Shown: positions 36,224 to 45,876, counted from the first letter of the stretch. The stretch: 59,152 bases of DNA from Verrucomicrobiota bacterium (GCA_016209525.1 JACQWK010000308.1:1-59152), one strand, 5' to 3'. The notes: generated by a model not told the origin, from the sequence alone. Numbers and translations: made by a program.

Positions 36224-36761
36224 GGTCAGTTCAGGCAGACTCGTCCGTCCTCCCGACACCCTCTCCCCATCATTTGGGTTGTGGTCGGGGGTGTGGGGAA
36301 TTCGTCTCATTCTGAAAGCGAATCGGAATTGACACGACGGCGACATTTCTCGGATTCGAGCCGCGATCATCAGACTCCTTCAAAGCCAAAGAAGCGGCGA
36401 AGCGCTTGGAGTGCGCGCGATTTATCGCCGCTTTCGATGAAGCGTAGCCGCCGGCGTGAGGAGGCGGATTTCTGCCTGAACCGCTCTGTCCGCCTCATCG
36501 CCTCGGCGGTGCCGTAAGGTCGAACTCTTGCCCGGCGTAGCGCAGATTTTCAATCTGCTGTATCGCAGAGTTGCACTCGGCTGGGCGTTCGAGACTGAGG
36601 GAGTGCTTGGCCATTCAAGGCGTCCGCAGAATGCAATTCTGCGATACGGCAGATTGAAAATCTGCGCTACAACATTGCCGGTCTTTGGCCGGGCAAAAGC
36701 GATCGCTTACACGGCTCCGAACAACGCTTCTTGACTTCAGAACCGATTTCACTGCGTTATC
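36224..36761. repeat. Gap with three repeat families (A, D, E)
   Basis: No gene is seen. Family E, 36393-36436: gcggcgaagcgcttggagtg and onward. Family A, 36442-36515: gcgtagccgccggcgtgagg to its mirror. Family D, 36535-36670: left arm gcgtagcgcagattttcaat and right arm ending gaaaatctgcgctac. They lie almost end to end before the LarA-like gene. Confidence 0.85.
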
Positions 36762-38057
36762 ATGGGGCAATTCGCTATGAGCACCGAGTTTCCACGCATG
36801 CTGGGCATCCGGCAGAAGTACCCGCACGCGGCTCCTTTGGATATTCTCGCCACTCTCCGACGCGAGTTGGAGCTGCAGGGAATTCTTCGGCACATAAAAC
36901 CACGCGCCCGCATTGCCGTGGCCACGGGAAGCCGAGGCATCACCAACATTCAGATCGTCGTGGCTTCGGTGATCGAGCTGCTCAAGCAGGCCGGCGCAGC
37001 GCCCTTTGTGATTCCCGCCATGGGCAGTCATGGCGGAGCAACGCCGGAAGGACAAGCCGGCGTCCTGGCGGAGTACGGCATTACCGAGGCCACCGTGAAG
37101 GCACCCATCAATGCCGCGATGGAGGTCGAGCAGATCGGAAGCACAGAGGCCGGCGTGCCCGTTTACCTGAGCGCCGAGGCGCTTCGGGCGGACGGCATCG
37201 TCGTGGTCAATCGCGTGAAACCGCACACGGACTTCAGCGGCGCGATTGGAAGCGGGATTCTGAAGATGCTGGTGATTGGCTTGGGTAAGCGCACCGGAGC
37301 CGCCGCGTTTCATCAGGCGGCCAGCCGCCTTGGATATGAGCGCGTGATTCGTTCGATCGCGCGGATCACGCTCAAGTCCGCTCCGATTCTTTGCGGGGTG
37401 GCGCTGGTCGAGAACCAGCTCCACGAGACCGCGAAAATCGCCGTGTTGAATCCGGGCGAATTGGAGCGGCGCGAAGAGGAGCTGTTTGCCGAGGCCCAAC
37501 GGCTCATGCCAAAGCTTCCCTTCAACGAGATTGATCTGCTAATTGTGGATCGCGTTGGCAAGAACATCAGCGGCGCGGGCATGGACCCTAACATCATTGG
37601 CCGAGGCATTCACGGGTATTCTTCGTTTCTCGGAAACCAGACCCAAGCGGGTCCAAACATCCGCCGCATTTTCGTCCAGGAACTCACGCCGGAAACGCAC
37701 GGCAATGCCGTTGGCATTGGTTTCGCCGATTTCACCACAGCTCGCTTGGTCCGGTCTATCGACTACAAGGTGACCGCCGTCAACGCGCTGACTGCGCTCA
37801 CGCCGCAAAGCGCCAAAGTGCCGATCCACTTCGACACGGATCGCGAAGCGATCTATCAGGCGTTGGTCTCCTTGGCGCTCCCCGACCTCCGGCAGGCAAA
37901 GGTGATGCGAATTGCCGATACGTTGTCGCTGGCGCGATTGGAGGTCTCGGAAGCGTACCAAGAATCGATCCGGCAAGACGGAAACCTCGAGACGGCGAAC
38001 GGTGCGGAGGAGCTGAGGTTCGATGCCGAAGGAAATCTCCTGCCGCTGCGGGCTTGA
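36762..38057 (+). CDS. LarA-like (DUF2088) nickel-racemase homologue
   Basis: The 431-residue protein has IAVATGSRGITNIQ near 50, PAMGSHGGATPEGQAG near 85 and VVNRVKPHTDFSG near 152, matching the LarA/DUF2088 positions that bind the nickel-pincer cofactor in lactate racemase, with His in GSHGG and KPHTDF. It could be a racemase or epimerase of a 2-hydroxy acid. The pincer-cofactor genes larB, larC and larE are not in the window. The start at 36777 (MSTEFPRML) is equally plausible because no clear ribosome site supports either. Confidence 0.88.
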   Translation: MGQFAMSTEFPRMLGIRQKYPHAAPLDILATLRRELELQGILRHIKPRARIAVATGSRGITNIQIVVASVIELLKQAGAAPFVIPAMGSHGGATPEGQAGVLAEYGITEATVKAPINAAMEVEQIGSTEAGVPVYLSAEALRADGIVVVNRVKPHTDFSGAIGSGILKMLVIGLGKRTGAAAFHQAASRLGYERVIRSIARITLKSAPILCGVALVENQLHETAKIAVLNPGELERREEELFAEAQRLMPKLPFNEIDLLIVDRVGKNISGAGMDPNIIGRGIHGYSSFLGNQTQAGPNIRRIFVQELTPETHGNAVGIGFADFTTARLVRSIDYKVTAVNALTALTPQSAKVPIHFDTDREAIYQALVSLALPDLRQAKVMRIADTLSLARLEVSEAYQESIRQDGNLETANGAEELRFDAEGNLLPLRA

Positions 38058-38352
38058 ATCCTCCGCGTAGGAGCCGACGTGAGGAGGCTCACTTCACCTC
38101 ACCCCAGGCCTCTGAGCTCCAGATCCAAGGAAATCCGGCTAAACCAAGTCGGCAACAGGGCTGCATCTAGCTCTTCATCCTCTCCCCGCGAGGAACGAGT
38201 GGGGAGAGGACCGAGGAGAGGGGGAACCAACACAAACGCGCCTCCTCTCCCCAGCCCTCTCCTCCATCCGATGGAGGAGAGGCAGGATTCGAGGAGCTTC
38301 ATGCACCCCTGCTCGTGGTTCCACCTACTTTTGGGAGGCACAATAGGTTTGC
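38058..38352. repeat. Gap with half family A and ctctcccc units
   Basis: A half element, gcgtaggagccgacgtgagg, begins near 38065. Two ctctcccc/ggggagag pairs extend from 38093 to 38285. No gene is seen; the LarA-like and membrane-protein genes converge here. Confidence 0.7.
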
Positions 38353-39495
38353 TCATCTTGTCTCCATGGCGTCAGGCGCTTTGAGGCTGTGATTCCGGCC
38401 AGGCGTGGCGCGATTATCGACCGTCTCAAGTTGACTGCGCAATTGCTCTGAGATTTGATCCAGCATGAGCCGTTTCTGCTGGCTTTGGTCGCGCCGGAGC
38501 GCCGTTTCTCTTTGAAACATGGATTTCGCGAACGAGACCAGCGCCGATAGCTGGTTCTCCAGCCGCGTTTGGCTGCCTCGCGCTTCTCCGAGCGCCATGC
38601 GTTCGCGCGCTACGCTCTCTTCCAAAAGCCGACGCTCCTCATCCAACTGGGTGAAGACGGGATTTCCCGCCAGACGAACGGGACGATGCCGTGAATACAG
38701 GATGGTCATATAAATCCCAAGGACAGCGGAGAGGAAGATTTCAGCGATCGCCTGGGCCGACACGGTCGCCACATCGATCCACTTCGCGCCCGCGGAGTTC
38801 ATGCCCATGAGCGAATTGCCTTGGGCGGCGCCTTGATCCGACACGCTCAACGATTCGATGTGTTCATCGATGCTCTTGGAGAGCGTCGGATAGACCGAAG
38901 CGTAGGCGGCCACCCAAACGAGAACCCCCGCCAGGCCGGCCACCAAACACGACCAGAGATACACGTCCCGCTTTCTCTGGCTTTGAAGAAAATCCCATCC
39001 GAGCTTCACGGCCAGCGCGCCGACCGGGAGCAGCGCCGCCCAGAAATAAGCTCGGACAGGATTCTCCACGAAGGTGACGAGGCCGGATTCGAGCAGGTTG
39101 AACGAGATATTGAGCACGCCAAAAGCCAGCAAGCAAAGGATGCCTAAAGCGGCGGCGCTGAACATCGCCAAATCCCAGAGGTTCCAAGGCGCGGTCGGTT
39201 TGAGATCCGGCTGGCCATCGAAATTCACCGGAACGAGCTTGTCGAGTCCGGCCAGCTTGGCGTTGGTTTCGCGCAAACGCATATCCAGATGAGCCAGCCG
39301 CTCTTCGTGAATTCGCCCTTGTTGCTGGAACTTCTCCATCTCGCTGGCATGGTGGTGCATGAACAGCGCGCGATGATACGCTTCGATTTCTTCGATCCCG
39401 GCGCCTTCCGGCAATCCGGCCTGGTTCTGAATGAACTCGAGGTGGACTGCCGGAGTAATGGCCGTGGCCGAGTCTTTGCGGACAGGTGAGCTCAT
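38353..39495 (-). CDS. Coiled-coil inner-membrane protein
   Basis: The 380-residue protein has an N-terminal helical stretch (FQQQGRIHEERLAHLDMRLR), then four hydrophobic segments near residues 108-130, 145-163, 178-200 and 240-262, then a C-terminal coiled coil (LDEERRLLEESVARERMALG ... QLRSQLETVDNR). I do not recognise the family. An integral membrane scaffold or sensor is the most that can be said. The ATG at 39495 is at a good distance from the upstream repeats. Confidence 0.83.
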   Translation of the reverse strand: MSSPVRKDSATAITPAVHLEFIQNQAGLPEGAGIEEIEAYHRALFMHHHASEMEKFQQQGRIHEERLAHLDMRLRETNAKLAGLDKLVPVNFDGQPDLKPTAPWNLWDLAMFSAAALGILCLLAFGVLNISFNLLESGLVTFVENPVRAYFWAALLPVGALAVKLGWDFLQSQRKRDVYLWSCLVAGLAGVLVWVAAYASVYPTLSKSIDEHIESLSVSDQGAAQGNSLMGMNSAGAKWIDVATVSAQAIAEIFLSAVLGIYMTILYSRHRPVRLAGNPVFTQLDEERRLLEESVARERMALGEARGSQTRLENQLSALVSFAKSMFQRETALRRDQSQQKRLMLDQISEQLRSQLETVDNRATPGRNHSLKAPDAMETR

Positions 39496-40073
39496 GATGA
39501 CGAATTGGTTTTTGCGTCGATTAACATTGGGGGTTTGTCAGTCTATCGGAGGTCCATCCTAAGGACACTTCAGGTCAACCGCGAAGGAACGCCAATCCAC
39601 GCGAAGGGAGCCTTGACATGGCGCGCCAGCGTTTGGAGTGCGTGCGATTGATCGCCGCTTGATCCGAGAGTGAAAAGTCAAGTCAGCCGGTTGCCGGTTT
39701 CGGTTGGAGAGTGTTGCAAAAGTCGGTCTGCCCAACGTAGGGCAGGCTTCCAGCCTGCCTTCTTTGGGGAGTCTCAACAACAAAAGGGAGGCTGGCAAGA
39801 CGCCCGCCCTGCTTTTAGAACGCACTCTTAGCCGTGCGAAAGCGGCGATGAATCCGCCGCACTCCAAACGCTTCGCGCCTGTCGATGCCATGTGAAGTTC
39901 GGACGCGTAGGTCGGGTTCCGGAACTGGCGCCGTCGTGATAGGACTTCGCCGTAGCGGTGAGGGTGTTGCGATTCGCGTCGATTGGCGTCCATTCGCGGT
40001 TGACCATCTGAATAGTTACCACCCTTGTTAGGACGCGTTACCGTCATTCCCTGACTTCGGGCCGCGTTTCGTC
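39496..40073. repeat. Gap with inverted family E arms
   Basis: Family E arms lie at 39627-39660 (gcgtttggagtgcgtgcgat) and, inverted, at 39836-39880 (gcgaaagcggcgatgaatcc). Between them is a gggcaggcttccagcctgcc palindrome near 39742. The gap also has a cgattggcgtccattcgcgg motif near 39980. No gene is seen. Confidence 0.8.
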
Positions 40074-42383
40074 CTACGGGCTTTTGGGTTTGGTTGAGTC
40101 CTCGTCCGAATCCAACGGTTTGGTTCGTTTTCGATTTTCTCCCGGCGGCTCCGGAGCAAGCTGTGGTTGTCGCTTCGGTGGCTCGATCTGCCGTTCGATG
40201 GATTGCTGGAGACGTTGATCCTGTTCATGCAACTGCTCGATCTGACGTGAAATGGCTTCCATCTGCCGCTCTAGGGATTTTCGCTGCGCTTCGAGGCTCT
40301 GCCGCCGCTGCTTGAGCGAGTCCCGGCCAAGAGCCCGGGGATCGGCCGCCGGAGCGCGCTTCAATTCCATCTCCATTGCCCGCTGCATTTCTCGGGCGGC
40401 ACGCTCGGCGTCTCGGGCGGCACGCTCGGCATCGCGGACGGCTTGTTGTTCCTTCGCAAGCTCCGCTTCCCGGCGAGCCTGATCCCTGATGCGCGCAACA
40501 GCCTCCTCGCTCAGGGCATCTTTGGAGAATTTTTCCGCCAGCTTCGCCGTGTCCTCGGCGAGCTTCGCCAATTTGTCATTGTCGAACGCGATCTCCGGTC
40601 CTTTCAGGTCAAACTTGAAGTCGAAATCGCCGCCGGTGCGTTTCTTCGGTTCCTTGTCCTTCGCGATCAGAGATTCTACCAGTTGTTCCAACCGTTCCAG
40701 GCGGCGCTCCAGCGAGCGATCCGTAGAGGCCCTGGCGCTCGCTGTGGAGCGGACGGGTGTCCTTGGCAGCATGGGGCCGGCGGTGTCGTCGCCAATGCGA
40801 CTCGGCAACATTGGACGATGCGCTGCCATCGGCGCCGACGGCAACACTGGAGCCGCTGGCGGCGCAATCCGTGGATGAGCCGGGACGGGACGCGTCAAGG
40901 GCGCAGGCATGGGCGGCAGCGGAGAAAGCTCTGCCCCAGGCTGGGGTTTCGGACGAGGGCCGGTATCCGGACCCAGCGGTGGCTGGGCCGGCAGTTCCTC
41001 AGTCACCGTCAGGAGTGTCGGAGCGGATTCTGACGCCGGTTCAAGATTTGGTTCAGCAGGCTGGGATTTCGTGTCGGCAGCCGCGACCGTTGAGTTGCCA
41101 GTTTTCGCCTCGTCGGCGGCAAACGACAAGCGAGGCGCAATCCCGAGACAGAGAAGAGCGACGAAGGCAGCAGCGGCGGCCAAAACGCCGGCCCGTGTCC
41201 TCGCCGGACGCGGGGATGAATTCCGACTTGAGTTAAGTATCATATCGATCCTTTCAGTTAATTGGTTCTTGTTGCTCCATGCCGCCGGAGCGCCTGCCGC
41301 ATTGCGGCACTGCATCCGGCCTGCAAATTCGGTGAGAAGCAGCGCATAGCTGCGCGACGCGCGAGTCGCCGCCAGCACATGATCGTCGCAAGCGATCTCG
41401 CGTTCCACAGCCAACCGGCGGGTCAGCCACCAGATGGCCGGGTTAAAGAACAGCGCGGCCCGGATTCCTTGCTGGAGAAGGTTCGTCCAATCGTCCCATC
41501 GGCCGACATGAGCCAGTTCGTGACGCAAGAGTTGCTCTGCTGGTGGGGCCGTCTCGCCTGCCAGAAACTTCTCAGGAAAAAGCACCGCCGGCTGCCGAAA
41601 TCCTACCACCATGGGCGCAGGACAGTCTGCGCACGTCATGAGCCTGACTTTTCGTTTGAGGCCCATTTCACGGCTCAGCCTCGCGAACAACGCTTGAGCC
41701 GCTTCTGGGGCCAAGGCCCCCCGATGCTTCAGTGATCGCAGCCAGCCGCATTGCCGCCCCAGAACAGCGAGTCGCACCGTCGCCACAGCCAGCCAAATCG
41801 CAACGAGAACCACGCCCAAACCCTTGGGAAGCGACAGGAACCAGTTCCGAGGAAGCCACGGGGAAGATCGAACAATGCCCGCAGTGTCGCCGGACTGATC
41901 CCCCCGCCAGTGCGTCGCCAAACTCGAAATCGCAGATTCAGCGACTTGAACCTCGTGCCATAATATCGTGTCCTCGGGATTTCCACTCGAAAGCATTCTC
42001 GGAGGATTGCCCCCATCCGCCATCAAAACTCCCGAATCCGCGTTGCTCAGCACTCTCCAGGGAGAATCGTCAGGGCGGCCAGTCCATTGGTCCGGCGCGA
42101 ATTCACTGATCCTGCCTTCGTCCATGCCTCCTTCCAGCGCCTGCCCCTGGACATGGACTGTGCCCGCAATCTGTGGCGAGGCATCCCAAAAGAAATGCAA
42201 GAGCGGCATTCCTGCGACTACGAGCAACGTGAGGAACAAGACCGCGTGCCGGGTCGCGGCGTTCAGTCGCGGCAGAATCTTCAGGCTAAGCCCCGTCAGC
42301 AGCACGATCAACAAGCCCTGATACGTCGCGTTGCACAGCGACGCCAGGAGCCGGTGGCAGAGAATCTCCAGTCCAGCGTTCAT
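40074..42383 (-). CDS. M56-family BlaR1/MecR1-like metallopeptidase
   Basis: The 769-residue protein has four N-terminal membrane spans, then the zinc motif LRHELAHVGRWDDW (HExxH) near residue 285, the later FFNPAIWWLTRRLAVEREIACDDH and no penicillin-binding sensor. The C-terminal half is Pro-rich, then a long coiled coil (AERAARDAERAAREMQRAME) and SIERQIEPPKRQP. It should cleave BlaI or a cytoplasmic partner on an envelope signal. It is encoded just after the repressor with a 4-base ATGA overlap (42380-42383), a standard antirepressor arrangement. The signal is unknown; beta-lactams are unlikely without the sensor domain. Confidence 0.9.
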   Translation of the reverse strand: MNAGLEILCHRLLASLCNATYQGLLIVLLTGLSLKILPRLNAATRHAVLFLTLLVVAGMPLLHFFWDASPQIAGTVHVQGQALEGGMDEGRISEFAPDQWTGRPDDSPWRVLSNADSGVLMADGGNPPRMLSSGNPEDTILWHEVQVAESAISSLATHWRGDQSGDTAGIVRSSPWLPRNWFLSLPKGLGVVLVAIWLAVATVRLAVLGRQCGWLRSLKHRGALAPEAAQALFARLSREMGLKRKVRLMTCADCPAPMVVGFRQPAVLFPEKFLAGETAPPAEQLLRHELAHVGRWDDWTNLLQQGIRAALFFNPAIWWLTRRLAVEREIACDDHVLAATRASRSYALLLTEFAGRMQCRNAAGAPAAWSNKNQLTERIDMILNSSRNSSPRPARTRAGVLAAAAAFVALLCLGIAPRLSFAADEAKTGNSTVAAADTKSQPAEPNLEPASESAPTLLTVTEELPAQPPLGPDTGPRPKPQPGAELSPLPPMPAPLTRPVPAHPRIAPPAAPVLPSAPMAAHRPMLPSRIGDDTAGPMLPRTPVRSTASARASTDRSLERRLERLEQLVESLIAKDKEPKKRTGGDFDFKFDLKGPEIAFDNDKLAKLAEDTAKLAEKFSKDALSEEAVARIRDQARREAELAKEQQAVRDAERAARDAERAAREMQRAMEMELKRAPAADPRALGRDSLKQRRQSLEAQRKSLERQMEAISRQIEQLHEQDQRLQQSIERQIEPPKRQPQLAPEPPGENRKRTKPLDSDEDSTKPKSP

Positions 42384-42793
42384 TCGCCCCGCTCTTTGGA
42401 TTGCAGAATTTTCCTTTTCAATTCGTCCAGTTGGTCCGGAGTGATCTCTTCGTCGCGCAAAAAGCTCAAAACCAGTTCGCCGGGAGAGCCGGCAAAGAAT
42501 TTCGCCAACACGTGCCGCACGGCCTTCCGCGCCGCCGTTTCGCGATTGACCCTAGGGGTATAAACGTGCGCGCGGCCATCCTTCCGGCAGGTGAGGTATC
42601 CTTTCACCCGCAGAATGCGCATCAGCGTCAGAATCGTGGTGTAGGCGGACCCGTTCTTGCCGGCCAGCACCTCAGCCACGTCCGCCACGGTGGCGGAACC
42701 CCTGCTCCAGACAACTTCCATGATCCGGTGTTCGGCATCGGTTAAACGGCCCGGAATCCTGCGTGGGCTTGGGCCTTGGTGCTCTGTCGTCAT
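42380..42793 (-). CDS. BlaI/MecI-family winged-helix repressor
   Basis: The 137-residue protein shows the BlaI opening LTDAEHRIMEVVWSRGSATV and the recognition region AYTTILTLMRILRVKGYLTC. It represses its own operon until cleaved or displaced when the M56 protease is activated. Its stop overlaps the protease start. Two dyads with ACTA/TAGT half sites just upstream of its ATG fit as its operators. Confidence 0.93.
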   Translation of the reverse strand: MTTEHQGPSPRRIPGRLTDAEHRIMEVVWSRGSATVADVAEVLAGKNGSAYTTILTLMRILRVKGYLTCRKDGRAHVYTPRVNRETAARKAVRHVLAKFFAGSPGELVLSFLRDEEITPDQLDELKRKILQSKERGE

Positions 42794-42796
42794 ACC

Positions 42797-42817
42797 AAAC
42801 TATTAAAGGTTTAGTTT
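42797..42817. promoter_or_regulatory. Candidate BlaI operator 1
   Basis: The dyad AAACTA-TTAAAGG-TTTAGTTT lies 4 bases upstream of the repressor ATG (42793, minus strand). ACTA/TAGT half sites match the general BlaI consensus (TACTACA-TGTAGTA) loosely. Binding would block the promoter or the first ribosome site. It is inferred. Confidence 0.55.
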
Positions 42818-42848
42818 CTACATCTACACGAAGCTTCCCATCAGATCA

Positions 42849-42862
42849 ACTAAAATCTTAGT
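42849..42862. promoter_or_regulatory. Candidate BlaI operator 2
   Basis: The dyad ACTAA-AATC-TTAGT has the same half sites as operator 1 and lies about 50 bases further upstream, a spacing usual for cooperative repressors. Inferred from symmetry only. Confidence 0.5.
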
Positions 42863-43116
42863 AGAAAATCGATTTTCCATCGATTGGTGTCGCCGGAAAT
42901 CGTCGCCGGCCGCGCAGCCTTGCTGGTGAGGCGAGACTCCTGTCGAGCCCTGATTTTTTTGCCAGCGGGGTTTCCAGGGCTCGACCGAGTCTCGGCCCCC
43001 AGTTTGGCTGCGGCTGCGCCCCGACCAAACCGGTCCGCCGCTGTGGTCGAAGACCCGGTCGCAGCGGCCTGGAAAGGACGAACTGCTGCGGATGAACTGA
43101 ACCATGACGGATCAGT
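42863..43116. repeat. Gap with family C repeat copy 2
   Basis: The arms gcgagactcctgtcgagccc (42931-42950) and cagggctcgaccgagtctcg (about 42975-42994) surround a ttttttgccagcggggtt centre. It matches the units at 26391-26455 and 51171-51235. No gene is seen. Confidence 0.78.
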
Positions 43117-43497
43117 GTGCTATCCTCCACCGTAGATTGGGGGGGGTGGTACGACTTCATGTTTAGATGCACGAGCTGGCCCAGCGCGGAGAGGTTTAAC
43201 CTGACTCTCCAAGCTTCGGTCGCTATCCCCGCGGGTGCCGCTTCGGCCACCGTAAGGGTCGTGCCCGTGGACGGCTCGGCGGTCGAAGGCAATGAGACCG
43301 TCGTGTTGATACTCCTGCCACATGCGAGCTATCGCCTGGCGCCAATCGCGGGCGCAACGGTGTTGATTGTGGACAACGATCAGATTCTGCCACTCCCGTT
43401 GCCGTTGCCGTCGCCGCTTCCTCTGCCATCCGTCCATGGCGACATTTCGACAGACATTGAATTGGGGGTCCGCTGGGGCGATAGAGCGGAAAACTGA
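43117..43497 (+). pseudogene. Calx-beta domain remnant
   Basis: The 126-residue frame holds ASVAIPAGAASATVRVVPVD, then GNETVVLILLPHASY and GATVLIVDNDQ, the second half of a Calx-beta domain. No signal peptide or further domains are present and the tail is Pro/Leu-rich. It looks like a fragment of a large secreted Verrucomicrobiota protein left after deletion. It is intergenic and unlikely to be made. Confidence 0.6.
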
Positions 43498-43685
43498 CTC
43501 AACCAGGAGAGACAGCACGGTTGGTTCGAATGGGAGCGCGGACAGCTTATCCGTCCTGGGTTTTGACAATATTTTTCTGATGAGCCCGGGCAGGCTGCCC
43601 GCGCTCCTTTCGCAAGATACTTGAATCGACCGGTGGACGACTTCCTCGAATCTCCCCTTCCTTGCATTCGTAGTCTCCTGTTCCT

Positions 43686-44837
43686 CTATTCGGGCGCGAA
43701 TTCCGATTTGAGACGAACGAACATTTGGAGCCATTGCCGATACACGCTCTGGGCAAGGCTGAGCTTGCCTGCCAGCTCCACATCGTCGAGTTCCTCAATC
43801 GGATCGCCGTCGTAGTGGCCGAGCCAGCCGCAGGCAATCTCGCGGGATGCGCGCAGGAATGTTTCCAACTGCGTGGCGTCGCAGGACAGCGGAAATGTTT
43901 CTTCAATGACCACGGGCTTGTCCGTGCGGCACTGGCGGAGGGACTCCATCGCTTCGCCAGGTCGATTCTTGTCCGGATAGATGTGGACGCTGATGAAATC
44001 GAGCTGCGCCGCGAGCTTCTCCGGCACGAACCCGGACAGGTGTCGCCATTGGCGCGACCAGGGCAGCAGTCCCACCGTAATCAAAGCTCTCCGGTCGTGT
44101 TTCCGGATGGCCTCCGACATTTTCTGAATCCACTGCCGCACGATCTCCTCTCGGGTGCGCCCGGTCGGATCGAGGGCGATGTATTGGACGAAATCATAAC
44201 CTCCAAAAAGATTCCCGGAGCGCCAGCGCCCGGGCTCGCGGCGTTGCGCGGGCGAAATGGGCTCGTTCATGAGGTCGTAGCAGAAGACCGCGGGACTGGC
44301 AGCGCCGATTCCTGCGATAACTTGCCAGAATTTCGCTTGCGCGGCCCATCGCGCTGGTTCATCGAGCGCGTCGTACCAGGCCGGCACGTCCGCAGGGCGG
44401 TAACAGGCCAGACCCGTGACGTCGAGATACAAGCCGGTCCTTTCGGCCAGCCGCAGCAGCCGTCGGAAGCGTCGCAACGCCTCGGCACTTGGAACCTCCG
44501 GCGCGTTCATAAATTTCCCGAACTGCAAATGAACGCGGACCACGTTCGCCCCAAGAGTCTTCAGCTCGCGGAAATCGTCCGCGAGCGTGTCCCAATCTCG
44601 ATCCCAAAAATCCTCCATCAAGCGCCCCGCGTTTCCATAGTTCATGCCCCAGGGGTGAAAAGGCCGCTTGGACTGTTCGGATATGAATCCTCGGCCGTCC
44701 GGCTCGACTACAATCCGTTCCAACCAACCGACGCTTATCACAGCGGCAGACGGACCGGATTTCGCCGCGGACCGACAGCCGCAGAGCACCGCTTCCGAAA
44801 CCACCAACAGGATTAGGGCGAACCTGCGTGGAGTCAT
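43686..44837 (-). CDS. GH5-like glycoside hydrolase lipoprotein
   Basis: The 383-residue protein has a lipobox LCGCRSAAK at its N-terminus and a TIM barrel with FHPWGMNYGNAGR, NVVRVHLQFGKFMNAPE and an acid/base Glu in FCYDLMNEPISPAQR near residue 193. The likely nucleophile Glu is in PVVIEETFPLS near 310, and HIYPDKNRPG lies between. This matches clan GH-A, most like GH5 or a relative. It would act on beta-glycans in the periplasm or at the outer membrane. No other glycan-use genes are adjacent. Confidence 0.85.
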   Translation of the reverse strand: MTPRRFALILLVVSEAVLCGCRSAAKSGPSAAVISVGWLERIVVEPDGRGFISEQSKRPFHPWGMNYGNAGRLMEDFWDRDWDTLADDFRELKTLGANVVRVHLQFGKFMNAPEVPSAEALRRFRRLLRLAERTGLYLDVTGLACYRPADVPAWYDALDEPARWAAQAKFWQVIAGIGAASPAVFCYDLMNEPISPAQRREPGRWRSGNLFGGYDFVQYIALDPTGRTREEIVRQWIQKMSEAIRKHDRRALITVGLLPWSRQWRHLSGFVPEKLAAQLDFISVHIYPDKNRPGEAMESLRQCRTDKPVVIEETFPLSCDATQLETFLRASREIACGWLGHYDGDPIEELDDVELAGKLSLAQSVYRQWLQMFVRLKSEFAPE

Positions 44838-45149
44838 GAGTGTTTATCCCATGTTCCACCGTCCAAAGGAAGAGGAAGACTGGCTAGAGGTATCCGGTTT
44901 GGTAGGCACGGATTCCGCTCCGCCCCACTAACCTCCTCGGAACGAACAGATGGCGGAGAGCAACCGATGGGAACACTTAAGCTGCCTGGTTTTCCCGTCG
45001 CTCTGTTGTCCGGGATGCGACGCGGTTGGGAGAAGTCAGGGACGCGGTGGAACGCGTCCCTACCCTCGCTCATTGTGTAGCGGGCCCCTCGGAGCCGCAG
45101 TTCGTCGCCAGGCCTTAGAACGTGCTCCTGAAGTTGTTATCTTCTCCCA
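44838..45149. repeat. Gap with a small stem and no gene
   Basis: Bases 45038-45061 form the stem agggacgcgg-tgga-acgcgtccct (approximate), of the same class as at 25630-25650. The rest shows nothing I recognise except a possible ttagaacgtgctc unit near 45116 like those near 2931. Confidence 0.6.
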
Positions 45150-45761
45150 ATGAAGCCATCGCGACACCGAGAGGCGATCGTTGAGTACATCCGCGACCAG
45201 GCGAAGCCGCCGGACAAACTTAGCCATCAGCCTCGCCTCTACGACCTCGCCAAGCGCCTGGCAGATGGCCAGCCTTTTGACGACGACGTGCTCCACGCCG
45301 CCGCTTGGATGCACGACCTCGGTGTCTTCATCGGTCATCGGCCGGAGGACCCGGCAGAACTGGCGGCGTGGGACAACGTGGCCTATGCCGTTAAGCAAGT
45401 GCCAGAGCTGCTGCGTCAATTCGGATTTCCAGAGGAAAAGATTCCGGCCGTCACGGAGGTGATCCGAACTCATCTGCCTTCCGCCAAACCGACGACGGTC
45501 GAAGGCGTCTTGTTGAAGGACGCAGACATCTTGGAACAACTCGGTGCCATCGGCATTCTGCGCGTCGTCAGCAAAGTGGGCCGCGACACGCGATTTGTCA
45601 CGCATGGGGACGCGCTTCAGGCCCTGCGGCGAAATGCAGAGTTTTTGCCTGCACAACTCCAACTTGTTTCGGCGCGCCAGTGTGCCGAACCGAGGCTCAG
45701 GATCTTGAAGGCGTTTCTGGAAGCTGCCGAGTCCGAAGCGGCGGGCATCGGACTTGAATAG
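45150..45761 (+). CDS. HD-domain phosphohydrolase-like protein
   Basis: The 203-residue protein has an HD motif in LHAAAWMHDLGVFIGH near residue 52 (His then His-Asp) and the later acidic LLKDADILEQLGAIG near 123, the metal-binding pattern of the HD superfamily. It should hydrolyse a phosphate ester or nucleotide. No GGDEF or RelA domain is joined. Substrate unknown. Confidence 0.88.
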   Translation: MKPSRHREAIVEYIRDQAKPPDKLSHQPRLYDLAKRLADGQPFDDDVLHAAAWMHDLGVFIGHRPEDPAELAAWDNVAYAVKQVPELLRQFGFPEEKIPAVTEVIRTHLPSAKPTTVEGVLLKDADILEQLGAIGILRVVSKVGRDTRFVTHGDALQALRRNAEFLPAQLQLVSARQCAEPRLRILKAFLEAAESEAAGIGLE

Positions 45762-45876
45762 TCGAAAAAGGAAGGACTGGTCTGGGATACGCCGCCCCCT
45801 CGCCGGAAGAGCTGAGCTTCTCCCGCTTCGACCTCGTCGTCGCCCAGGATGCAGCGGCGTTTCCTAATCCCTGCCG

